A DNA stretch of 64,000 nt from Pseudoscleropodium purum (Eukaryota > Streptophyta > Bryopsida > Hypnales > Brachytheciaceae): assembly GCA_963969395.1 (NCBI GenBank), contig OZ017795.1, forward strand, positions 20,999,063 through 21,063,062. Reading direction: 5' to 3'. A model generated the notes under the pieces. The model was not told the origin of the DNA. It did not search any database and was given only the letters and a program-made list of their open reading frames with translations. Shown here piece by piece: positions 11,265 to 22,249 of the stretch. Numbering within the stretch: the first letter of the stretch is position 1; each line of letters begins with the position of its first letter. A program made the translations under genes and the position numbers.

Positions 11265-13066
11265 ATATCATGAGCACTTTCAGCACTGCTCGATGCTCCA
11301 GCTTTGGTTTAAACGGGTGTAGTCTGAACGTCTCTCAAAACCAAATGCTATAATAAATTTGATAAGGGCTACAGTTTTGTTGAGTCGAATTGGATTTCTA
11401 GCAGTTTGACCCAAAAAGGAAACATGTTCCTGCTGATGAAATGCCCTTTCATGTTGCCACAGCATCATATGGAGTAGGCGCAGCCCCATCGAAGAAAAGA
11501 CTACTCCGTATGTATTAGGCTTAGAACACAATGCCTTGAAGCCAGTGGGTTGTTCAGATTTGAATTAGATGTGAGTTCCACAAGCAGGCTGTTGCTTTCA
11601 TGGCCACTGGTGTAAATAAAAGGGACCTCATGAGAGGTAGTATTATCATCTCTCCCAGCGTCTTCTTTCTGTAACAGTTTGTATACATTCGATACTACGA
11701 AGCTTCGCATAGGATGATCAATTCTCTTCCGTTTTTTATATTAATGACCTTTGTGCCCTTGAGGCTGCTGCGAGTCTCACGTTAAAGATGATGACCACTT
11801 GCACTCGACAACAGCCTGTGCTCAAGTCAACCTTGGTAAACTACGAATCGTGCGAGTATCAGTATCTTGCTCGAGGATTTCATGAGCAGGCGAGAGCCTA
11901 GCAATGGAGGCATTTGTGACTCTCTTTCTGATCATGCATTCAAATCCTTCTCCCATGTGCGTGTTCTGTTTCATCTCGTGTGTTTAGTAGCGAAGTATTG
12001 TTCCACATATTCTGAGCTAATCAGCTGTAATTGAACAGCTCAGTATATGCAACACCTGATCAGGATCTTGATTCAAGTAAGTTAGCTCACATTTCCAATT
12101 GCGATAAAAGAGTTCGTGTGTGCGAGCTCAATAAAAGCCACAGGGATTTATCGCTGATCTCCTTTAGAGGCCAAACGAACTAACTTTAGACAGTCTGAAG
12201 GTTGCAAGGCTGTTGCTCTTCTTCACCTCTCATAAGCTGGAGTAATCATACATCATAGGATCCTCAATAAATGCGAGCTAGAATCAAACAAGCAACATGA
12301 TTTCCCTGGGAATGAAATACATGTTGAGCGTCAGTAAGTAATCACTTTGGTAGGCAATGTGGCTTTATTTCAAAAATTGAACTAAAACAAGACCACTCCA
12401 ATTGGGAAGTAAATTCAGCACTAACTTACATCCGAATGAAGAGACTTCTGCCAAGGTTGCAGACTCTTAGCACTAGAATCTTCCAACTTGCACGCTCAAG
12501 TGCCTACCAATGTGCAGGCAAGCAATGAGGACTACATCTACTCTGGCTGGACACTTTTAACTCTTCTCGATCTATTTGCGACAAATCTAAGCGTCTTATT
12601 CATTTTGATTATGAACTCTTGATGGTGACACATTCACTGTCACAATTTGGTCAGCACCGCGATTAGGCACTCCTACCTTAAACGTAATAAATGTGCAAAT
12701 GTAAATGGCAATCCACTTCTTCACTAAAAGAAGGGCAATTGCAATATCACAGTTGAACAAATTCTAATTTCAAGAACAAGACGACGGTAACCAACAACTC
12801 GTCACCCACAAATTAGCAGTGAGGAGGTTGCAATCTAATGCACAAATTGAACTGTGGTTTGCAGGTGCGCGTTGAGTACTTTTCTGTATGCTCCATAATG
12901 TAAACCTGCAACCTACTTTATGCTTGTGTATCACTCCCTGCACAGAAACTAACAAAAAATGCTCTCATGCGGGAAAGATAACCTCCTTAAAAATGGTCAA
13001 AATCGACCAAGCGTGGCTTCCATGGAACGCATTGGGGTCATGAAAAGGAGAGTCACGATGTCTCAA
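11265..13066. other. intergenic stretch between the repeat gene and the pectate lyase gene
   Basis: This should contain the 3' untranslated ends of two converging genes. No further coding region is supported. GC content is moderate. Open frames here are short and show no recognisable motif. Confidence 0.5.
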
Positions 13067-16000
13067 CTAGTGGAAGGTTAAGGGGCCTGCGTCTTTGGTG
13101 ATGGCAGGGACTAGATGTGCAGGGCGTGGTGAAGTACTGTAAGCGGTGGCATACTTGTCAACTCGGAGTGCATTGTATCCGGAGCCAGTGAAGTAAGAGC
13201 CATCAAGGAAAATGTCGCCACTCGAAGCCCAGTTCCACCGTTTCCAGCCTCCGAAAGTGGGACCTCCGTCATTGATATGTTTTGTCACCTGAAATACAAT
13301 ACAATCAAAGTCACAAAAAAAACCAGAGCAAACGGAACCAATTTGATTCAATTCTATGATCATTTTCGTTTAAAATGACATGTTTCAGAGTGCCAAAAGT
13401 TTGTGACGCTCATCAAGTATCGATAATCCAAAAACGTAGGACTTTCAAGTGCCCAGAGCCTTGAAATCTACACATCTGAGGACACGAGTTTAATAAATAT
13501 GAGGTTCTGTGGAATTTTCTGTTTGGTTTTTTGTTTTTGTTTTTTATCTGATGGTGCAGGACACAAACCAAAGAGAGACTCACCTCTGTCTTGTCACGGG
13601 GATTAAAAAGGTTTCCTTGGCTAAGAATCTCAGGGTCCTCGCTTCCTCCGATCGCATACAAGTCCCAGCCGTGTGAGTAGTGGTTGTTCACAACATGAAA
13701 CGAGCCGTACCGGCATCTGCATTACAGTCACAGTCATCACTTTTTGCCATTGATACTAAAACATGACATTTATAAATTGCTAACATCTAATTGCTGCTGA
13801 CTATGTAATGAATCTAATTCAGCACTTCTTAGAAGTTGATCAATTTCAGTACTCTAGGACTAATTGATACCCAAATCTCCTCGACCTGAAGAAAGACAGA
13901 GAATTAATCTAATCCATAAGAAGACGGTAGGTTACTAAGTGCTAACCCTAAATCTGAATTTATGATAATTACGCAGTCTTGAGATGAATGGGATAGTTAT
14001 GCTAAAAATAATTCCACGGTATTTGATAGTTACTATAGGTTTAATCCAGTAACATGATCCTGAAATGTTTGATAAGATCTAGTGTACCATGATTCTGGTT
14101 CACTAGAATCGTCACATTTGTTAAAATGGCGAGATTTCAAATAATTGAAACAGCTTATCGGGAACCTCAGATCTAACCACTCCAAGTCTTTAGAACACCG
14201 TGCATTATTATGTTAAAATTTTGTCACTTCGAAACACGCCATTTTAATCAGTAAGATCATTAGACAAATCAAAGTACCGTGGCAATCTTTGAACGAGGCC
14301 GCGTCCAAATCTGTTGTAAGCCACGGTCGCCCTCATGCCCCTGTCTGCAGACCAGGCAGGGCTTGATCCAAATAACATCACCTGCAATCAGACCCATATT
14401 TGTTAAAATGACTGATCTTCACTGAATTTTCAAAGATCTAATCACTCGAAACAACTAGTATTCAGAGGCTGGACTGCTTGAATGTCACCAGATCTGGAAA
14501 GTCTACCTTGTTGTGGTATTCAAACACGTTGTTGGAGACGGTGATCCGGGTGGATCCACGAGTGGCATCCAGCAAGCCATCCTTGGCTCTGGCCAAATAG
14601 CAGTGATCCACCCAGACGTTTCGCGAGTTCAAAATGTGAAGAGCATCTCCGTCGGACTTCACGCGAATCACCACTCCCGATTCATTCACACGGACAGCCG
14701 TCGGACCTAGAAATCGTCACAGTCGTTAATCAAAATGGCAAAATTCCAAACAAATTGACACTTTTTCAGACACCCATCTGAAGCCTCAGATCTAAAACAG
14801 TCCTTAGCTTAGAGCTCGGTGCAACTTGAATCTCAATTTGCAACCCATTTGAATGTCAGTTCGGAACACATTTGAATCTCTATTCGCAACTTACACATTT
14901 CAATGTCAATTCGCAACACATTTGACTCTCAAATCACAACACTTTTGCTTGCCAATATGGAACGCAAAATTTTTGAAACCCGCCATTGTGAGGGAGATAT
15001 GCAAACCTGTAATTTCGACATCGTGGATGTAAATCCCGTGCACGATCACGTCGCTGGCGTTTTGTATGGTGGTCTGCGCTCCCACAATGTGAACGCGTGC
15101 TCCCCGTCCGTCGATGGTCTTTCTCGAGTTCACCCAGAGCTCGCCCTTCAGCGCGATGGTCATGTCCTCCTGGAAGATGATCCACAGCGGCGCCGTTCGT
15201 GTCACTCCGTAGCGCAGCGTGCCCGGGGTGGGATTCTCCGCGTCGTCGGAGCTGTTGGTGACGGTGTAGAAGCGGCCGCTCTTCCCGCCTTTGGTGTTCC
15301 GACCGAACCCCGTGACGCACGACGCCAGCGCCTTGCGGTGGCTGCGCCAGTGGGGGTCGCAGCGCCAGCAGTCGTCGATCGGGTTGCCTGTGCCGCACCC
15401 GCCTAGGTCCGACGCTAGGGAAGCCAGCATGCCGTCCACGGTGGTCGGGTCGGTCAGGAAGGCGGACGCGGAAAAGCTCAAGCCACTGCCGCAAACGCAA
15501 AATTAGGTCAATACGAAACTTCAGGATTCTCATCTCACAACATTCACACCACTCACACCACTCACACCACTCACAGTAATCACAACACTTACAAAGTTTC
15601 ACAACACGCACGACAGTCACAGCACTCACAACAGTCGCAACACTTACAATACTCACAACACGCACAACACGCACAGCACTCACAACAATCCCAACAATCG
15701 CAACACTCACCAGAGGGAGCAGATATTGAGGACGACACAGTTCTTACAACATTGCGACTGACTGCGTCACGACAACATCCTATAGAATGTCGTTCAAATG
15801 CATTACAACGACATTGATGGCGTCTCAACATGTTACAATCACACGGTTCTTATGACATCCCAATGCTGTTCGGAATGTCGTTCTAAGTTGCGTTGCTCTC
15901 CCCAGTTGTGTTTTCCTGATCAAATTGCCATGCTAGTATTTTACAGACAGCTCTTCTGGACGGTTTCAACTTACCCGCTCATCGAAACCAAATATTGGAT

Positions 16001-16682
16001 AAAATTGGGCATCTGGATTTCATTGAAATTGGAGCTCGACGTCAGATCTACACCCAGTCCTACTTTTTAAGGCTGTTGGCAATTCAAATGGTCTAGTTTT
16101 ACAATATTCAACTGGAATGTTACCATGTTGACGCTCTGAAACACGCCATTGTTAATTAGTATCGAATATGACCGTTCAAGATCTGAAACAACCGGTGCAA
16201 GAAATCGAAGCTTACTCATCACGAGGAGCCTTGTAGATTGTGTCTGCATCGGAGGTGTCGAAGTAGTCCTCCTCGTCTTCGTGAACTGCATCGCTGTGAC
16301 TGCTGAGTTCAATACTATCGCTACTAATCTCGTCTTCGGTGGTGATTCCAGAATCTGAGTAAGGGAGCTCGCTCTCATCTCCGGTTACGAACATGCTAAA
16401 TTGCGGCTCTCGTTCAGTGGACAATGGTGCATTCTTCTGGATGGGGTCCCAACCATTAGCCTCATTGCCATTCAATGTGGAGAAGCTCGCCATGTCGGAT
16501 TGGGGGTTCCATCGACCAGGGTCCAAATACTCTGGCGTGTGAGAAAATTCCAGACCGGTCTGGTAATCTTGTGGCAGGGAGAATTCGTCCTCATACTCTC
16601 CCGGCGCGGACCTCGCGTGGAGAGGTGAGCATTGGAAAGCAAGCGCCAGAAACAGTAAATGCTGAATCACGGTGATTGCCAT
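13067..16682 (-). CDS. secreted pectate lyase, PL1 family, with acidic N-terminal extension (534 aa)
   Basis: Exons in transcript order: 16682-16216, 15485-15007, 14706-14507, 14381-14278, 13716-13584, 13288-13067. All junctions are GT-AG; phases close to 1605 bases. Pectate lyases cleave de-esterified homogalacturonan by beta-elimination in the cell wall. Residues 1-24 form a signal peptide. Residues about 25-160 are acidic, Ser-rich and low in complexity. The catalytic part starts with [13 protein letters not shown] and GFGRNTKGG, then [26 protein letters not shown] (calcium-binding Asp residues), HNKVMLFG, and [19 protein letters not shown] with the catalytic Arg. The end carries TKHINDGG and [10 protein letters not shown]. 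All family landmarks are present, so the enzyme should be active. The acidic stretch is longer than the usual N-terminal region and could be a propeptide; that is inference. Confidence 0.92.
15536..15712. repeat. CACAACACT-type minisatellite in pectate lyase intron 1
   Basis: About 175 bases of 9-base units (CACAACACT, CACACCACT, CACAGCACT and variants). It lies wholly in the first intron (15486-16215) and is almost G-free on the plus strand, so the pre-mRNA is GU-rich here. It produces long spurious Cys-rich frames on the minus strand. Confidence 0.85.
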
Positions 16683-18005
16683 CTCAGTGCCCAGTGGAGC
16701 TCAATGCAAGGCGGTTCCACGCACTTTGAACCCTAAAATTTGCATTCAATCTATGCTCACTTGTACTGAGAAATCACGAGGAGGGAGGCTATGCTTCTGT
16801 TCCCTCGAAGCTGACAATTGTTATAAACACGCCTTCAGAGCCTGGGAATGCCGGGCGTCCTCGCTGCAAACCAAACACTAGAATGCAGACCGGAGCATGA
16901 TGAATCTGAAGAGGAAAGCAGCTCCATGACAAGAGAACCTGCAGGCCTTGGAGAGAGGCCTTCCTTATTTTCAAAGACCTTCCTTGCCTTTTCCACAGGA
17001 AATCTCGAAAATCCTCAAATTCGCGGGAAGACTGGCTTAGTTTTCGGCTTCAAGCCGCAGTAGCTAGAGTTTTAGCACTTCCTTTTAACACGAATAGAGA
17101 ATCCTGGAGTACCGGCACTTTCCATTAGTGGCTATTTGCGTGTCAGCAACTACAGTAGTTGTTCGGAGGACACCATGATCCTGAATCCCCGGTGGCGGGT
17201 GCCAAGGCTGGAGTAAACATCTGCAGCATTGGGGAGCTTCGATTATGAAATTCATCTGACCAGGTGACCAAGAGGTCAGTTTTTACGTCACTGTGGTAAA
17301 GCTCTGAGACAAACATGAGAGAGAGCCTTCAGGATTGTAAACGCACATAACACACGTCAGAATTGTGGTCAAGAAGGCAACGAAGCAAGGCTGGTGCTGA
17401 ACACCGGTACTGTAGCTTTGTAGGCAGTTCAAAATTACAAGCTAGACAGAACATGTGGTGTATCCAAATTTTACGGTTCGTGCATTGGTAATGTCAGGCG
17501 GGGAATCGGCGAACCGCATCTAGAAGAAGATAAAATTGGCAGAAACATCCCTTGAAATACTGTGCAGGTTGTTGTCATTATAGTATCAAGCCCACATATT
17601 GCCCGAGATTGTTGCAGATACATTGCTGCCAATCCTACCAGAGCACCTCAGCAGAAATCAGCCAGGTTTCACCAAAACTCGCGGTCGGTCCCTGGCAGCG
17701 TTCACAGAACTGGCTAAAATTCGCTTCATTGCTGCTTAAAATTTTCAGTAGCTAAATGTATATGAGAAAAAATCCCTCAGAAAATTAGATTTTAGCTAAG
17801 ACTTCGACAACCAATAGAATTTGATAGCCAATTTGTTACTTCCTCCACATTGGAATTAGCATCTATTTAGTCAGTTTTTGGGTTGTAGTACTCCCAATCA
17901 CCCTTTACAGCTTGCAAAATGGCCTTTCTTTTCTATTTTTTTTTAATGCCACTCACTCTCAAGGTAGTCAAAGTTGATGCTTGTTTGTCTTCAAAGTAGC
18001 ATATT
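16683..18005. promoter_or_regulatory. upstream region of the pectate lyase gene
   Basis: No coding region is supported. The first 850 bases upstream of the start are GC-richer than the background, as expected for promoter and leader. A TATA-like GTTTATAAC is readable on the minus strand at about 16826-16818, roughly 135 bases before the ATG. A TACGTCA element lies at about 17284-17290. Both are weak calls. Confidence 0.35.
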
Positions 18006-18010
18006 GTACT

Positions 18011-18409
18011 AAGGTAGATGGCTGTAAAAGCAACCCTCTCCTTGCAACCACCCCATAGCTGGTTGTAAAATGGATGGGAGTTGATCTTTAAATGGACCAT
18101 TGTTGTTAATAGAATCAAGAAAAATTTATTTATTTTATTCCAAAAGCCAATCATTTCCTCAAATCACTTTAGAAGTTGCAGGGGGACAAATTTTGGGAGA
18201 CCTATGGTCACAAATAGGTACCTACTACAGAAATCTTTGAAAATTCATAACTAATTCAAAAATGCTTCAAAAAATATGAAACCACTTGTGTTACGTTCGG
18301 CATCCATTTTTCTTTCTCTGAAAAATAAGCTAAAAATATTTTTGTTCATGCAAACCTATAAAAAAGGCAGATCAGCCCTTAAATAGTTGCTTTCACAGCC
18401 ATCTACCTT
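18011..18409. mobile_element. MITE, family A (AAGGTAG ends), copy 1
   Basis: Left end AAGGTAGATGGCTGTAAAAG and right end CTTTCACAGCCATCTACCTT are inverted complements. It is 399 bases long. The interior contains AAAATATGAAACCACTTG, a word shared in the same orientation by the copies at 21921 and 30630. No target-site duplication is obvious. Confidence 0.75.
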
Positions 18410-19994
18410 AAATTCCAAAAACTCATCTTGAAATCACTAGTCCTAGGATTCTCTTGTTTTGCCATCAATGGCATAATATTGAGATCTAGCAATTGAAGAG
18501 CGGACTAAAATGCCAACTTCTATGTATAGGCTTTAATTGTAAAAGATGATAATAATGATGATGATGATGCTAACATGGAGACCATTTTGAATGGAGAATC
18601 TCTTTGAACTAAGATAGGAGGTGCAAAAACCAACTATTTAAGGGCATATTGACTTAGGATCTTTTTAATGTGGCTGAAAATATTTTCTACACATCCATCA
18701 AAATTCGATTTTTAATTAATAGACATAAATTGAATTAGATATGATTTTTTAAAGTTTAGAGTAGTAGAGTATTATTTATGGCTATTAGTATTGCCATTAA
18801 ATATCAACCAATTGTCCATCAATGGTACAAATGGAATTAAAAAATGAAGGTGTGCTAACTTTAAACTAAAACAACATGGTGCATGTAATTGCCTAGGATG
18901 GCACGAAGTATCCCACCACTCATAATTCTACATTATTTACACTAAAGTTTTGTCTACTTCCAAATCAAACTCAATTCCATCCACTCATAAAATTGTACAA
19001 TAGAAAATCCCTATTTGATATCAATTCATCACTAAATAGTTTTTCATTCCTATAATAACATTTCATATCATAATCTAGAGGTAGTTCCTCTAGTTTAGAA
19101 GAAAAAGGTTGTTTACAATAACTAACTTATTGTTCAACAATTTGATCGATTAACTAATACAAATAGGCGTCACCCAACAAATCTCCATTTTTCTCATTCC
19201 ATCTAAAATTTTTCTTAGATAGTTGACCACAAGATTGATGGAAGTGGTAGCAACTTGACTTCCATCACTTTCAAACACATGAGCTAGCATTCATAATAGG
19301 TTCCTCAAAAAATGTGAACTAAATTTAAACAAACAACATGATCACCTTTGGAATCTAAGATTGCTACAAGATGTAAAGACTTCTTAGGATTAGTTTTAAT
19401 GAGTATCTAAGATCTCTATGGGTGACAAATCCCAAAAGTCAATATTCAATGCAAATTTATACATATTTCTATTCCATATTCATACTCCATTATATGACTA
19501 GCAAAAATTAAGCCAAGTGAAGTCCATAAGGGCTAGATGCATGTCACGTAGAGGAAGGAGAGAATTCATTACTAAAGTGGCATTGTATCAAATATTTGAA
19601 TATAATGTAATGATCAAAGACATGACATGACTAAAAAACCTATTGTGGTTACAATAGATGAAGACAATGGTGAAGAATCAACACTGCTAATGATTTTTTT
19701 GATGACATTGAGGTAATGAAGTATTTTAACTTTTAAAGCATGGTGAAGTGTGACCACTACATTTAGCAAGAAGAGAGATCAAATTCTTCAATGAACCAAT
19801 AGGTTTATGTGGAAAGGAGCTCATTTACTACATATATTTTCAAATAGTGTGAAAAAGGTGGTACCATTGTCTCATGAAAAGATGAAAGTAGTTACACATA
19901 CATACAAGGCCATGAAGCACTTTTGAGTGCTAAGGACTCATAATTTGTTGTAGATTCATTATTAAAAGAGAGGCATGCAAATGTAAGTCCAACA
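18410..19994. other. AT-rich gene-free stretch
   Basis: It contains a GAT/AAT trinucleotide microsatellite at about 18547-18567. No gene or complete element is recognisable. The right part may belong to the transposase remnant that follows. Confidence 0.4.
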
Positions 19995-20228
19995 ATGATA
20001 GTTAGATGTGTGGTGTGTGATCAAGGGCACACATCATTTAATGTTCTAATGCTCCAAATACAACCATTGTCAATCATGAAATTGGGCTATAGGTGGAGTT
20101 TGAGCTTTGCAAGATTACTACCGCCAACATCGTGCTACAACAAATATGTGTGTGATCTTTTCAAACCTTGCCATTGTTTAGTAAATAATATAGTGTTTGA
20201 GTTTGCCACTACAAAAAGTCCTTGTTGA
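19995..20228 (+). pseudogene. possible P-element/THAP9-like transposase remnant
   Basis: The frame contains RCVVCDQG near its start and KYVCDLFKPCHCLVNN about 50 residues later. In P-element-type transposases, a V-x-D-Q-G motif (carrying a catalytic Asp) is followed after a similar gap by Y-x-x-D-P-P-H-L-x-K-x-x-R-N. The spacing and residues are compatible, but the second motif is eroded. No other domain of the family could be traced on either side, so this is a fragment at best. Confidence 0.3.
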
Positions 20229-21920
20229 TTAGTAGTTATGTCCATGTTGTGTCTCAAAGGGTGGTCAATCATTATAGTTTCATGTTGAACTTTCTAATAG
20301 TTGGTGTTTTTAGGGTCTCATGGAGGGGTTATTGTTTTCATTAATGTAAAAGGGGCTATGAAACTAGCAAAGGGGGCAAGTAAGAAAATATTGTTATGCC
20401 ACTTCCTCATTGTTGCATGATTATAATTATTGTTTATTCACACTTTTTACATGCTCGCACAATATGATCTTGACACAATATGCTCATATACGACAATAGG
20501 GATTGTCGCACTTTTTTTGAGAATGAAACTTTTATGATGAATGAAAAGGTATGAAATGAAAAAAGGAGCCAATAGGAGCCCTTCTCCATGAAGGTGTAAC
20601 ATCCCTTTTGTGTTGACCATGTAGAAAATGGAGAATGATCATTTAATTAATACAAATTGAAATTGGCAATGAGCATGTAGTGAAACCAATCAATGAACAT
20701 ACAATGAAATTGATAGTGAACACATGGTGAAATTGATAGTAAACATATAGGGAAATTGATAGTGAGCATCAACCAATGAGCACACAATGAAAACTTTGCA
20801 TGAAAAAACTCCTACATCCCATTTTCACCTTAAAAAAAACAAAAAAAACCTTCTCAATCTTTAAAGAATGAGCCCTCCACAATTTAAAAAAAGAGTGTCA
20901 CATCCTCATTCTCCAAAGATTGAGAATGGGGAAAAAAAGCCGTGTGACAACACCTAATATTATTAGTCCAATTACATAAATCTACATACAACCATGACTA
21001 GCATGTGGGTGGTCTCCTAGTTCATGAAAAACTATGCCATTGTGATGACTAAGGTTCAATCCCCTTCTTCAATGTGCTTGAAAGACCTTTGGTCTATTGT
21101 AGATGAATACAAGTTTCCTTAATCCAAGTGTAGATTTGAGGATACTTAAATGTACTTTAGAATAGGCTAGATGAATTTTTAGACAAATTTTTTATGAATT
21201 TGATTTATTTTTTAATGTAAATTATTTGAAAATTTGAAACCCCCCACCTATTTGGCATTTTTTCAATGTTTATTTTTGCAACTTTTTAAATTATTTGACA
21301 CATACTTCCAATAAAAAATAATGACTTTATTCAAATTTTCAAAGGTCTTTTTTGTATTGGTACTTAAGTACTTTGAATACCATCTTACACCATTTAGAGT
21401 GCCATTAATCATACAATTCAAACTCTCTTGCCTTCCTCTCATGACTTTAAGTTTTGCACCTTGAATTAGAAAAGAACTTCAAATGTAGCTTATATAACCA
21501 ATGTCCTTTAAATAATCCACAAGTGAAAGTATATTTCATCAATATTCATAGGTTACAAATTAAGTAACAAACACTTAGAAATACCTAAATCATTCCTTTG
21601 TTTAGCAACATAGAACGTACACAATCTTTCTTATCCTTTCTTTACTATGAATTTTAGTTACATTGGATTGTTAATTCCAACGTTATGCTTGATAAATACT
21701 CTAATATATAATTTGTGATGAGAAATACTCCTTTAATTTGTTTCTAAGAATAATCTTGTGTTTCTTTTGTGTTTTACAAAGAAAATATTTTTTTTTTCAA
21801 AAATAAAGAGAGTAGGTTTTTCTCTTGCAAATGCCTACTATTAAATGCACAACATTAATCAAGAAGAATTCATCATAGGATTTGGTGTCAAACAACTTCT
21901 TTTGTGTTAGGAATGCTATG
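20229..21920. other. AT-rich gene-free stretch with short direct repeats
   Basis: At 20650-20770, phrases of the type AATGAAATTGATAGTGA(A/G)CAT(A) recur four or five times with roughly 25-32 base spacing. An inverted pair of TTCTCAATCTTTAAAGA / TCTCCAAAGATTGAGAA words lies at about 20850-20930. No gene. Confidence 0.4.
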
Positions 21921-22249
21921 AAGGTAAGGAGGTTCAAAAAGCACTCAAGCTTTAAAAGCACCCACCTCCACAAATGTATACTACATATACATGTTGTTTT
22001 TTGAAGCCTTCAGCAATATACAAATAATGTACATTTCAAGAGGTGGACGCTTTTAGAGGCCTATCCCATATCCACTTCAAAATTTCATAACTCATTCTAC
22101 AAAGCTCCAAAAAATATGAAACAACTTGGGTTAGATGTCAATTTCACTTATCTATGAGGGAAAACTTACTGGAAAATATTTCAAGAAGTTACACCTCCCC
22201 CAAAATCAGTTCTAGCCCTTAGATGGTCGCTTTATGGACCTACTACCTG
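21921..22249. mobile_element. MITE, family A, copy 2
   Basis: Begins AAGGTAAGGAGGTTCAAAAA and ends GGTCGCTTTATGGACCTACTACCT. The ends are imperfect inverted complements. It shares the internal word AAAATATGAAACAACTTGGG with copies 1 and 3, in the same orientation. Confidence 0.6.

Noticed and set aside
14903..15406. Plus-strand frame of 167 codons opposite the pectate lyase
   Set aside because: It is the antisense shadow of a GC-rich real exon; no recognisable domain.
14934..15710. Minus-strand frame of 258 codons rich in Cys and Val, then Arg-rich
   Set aside because: It is the wrong frame of pectate lyase exon 2 joined to the intron minisatellite; the true exon (15485-15007) matches PL1 motifs in another frame.
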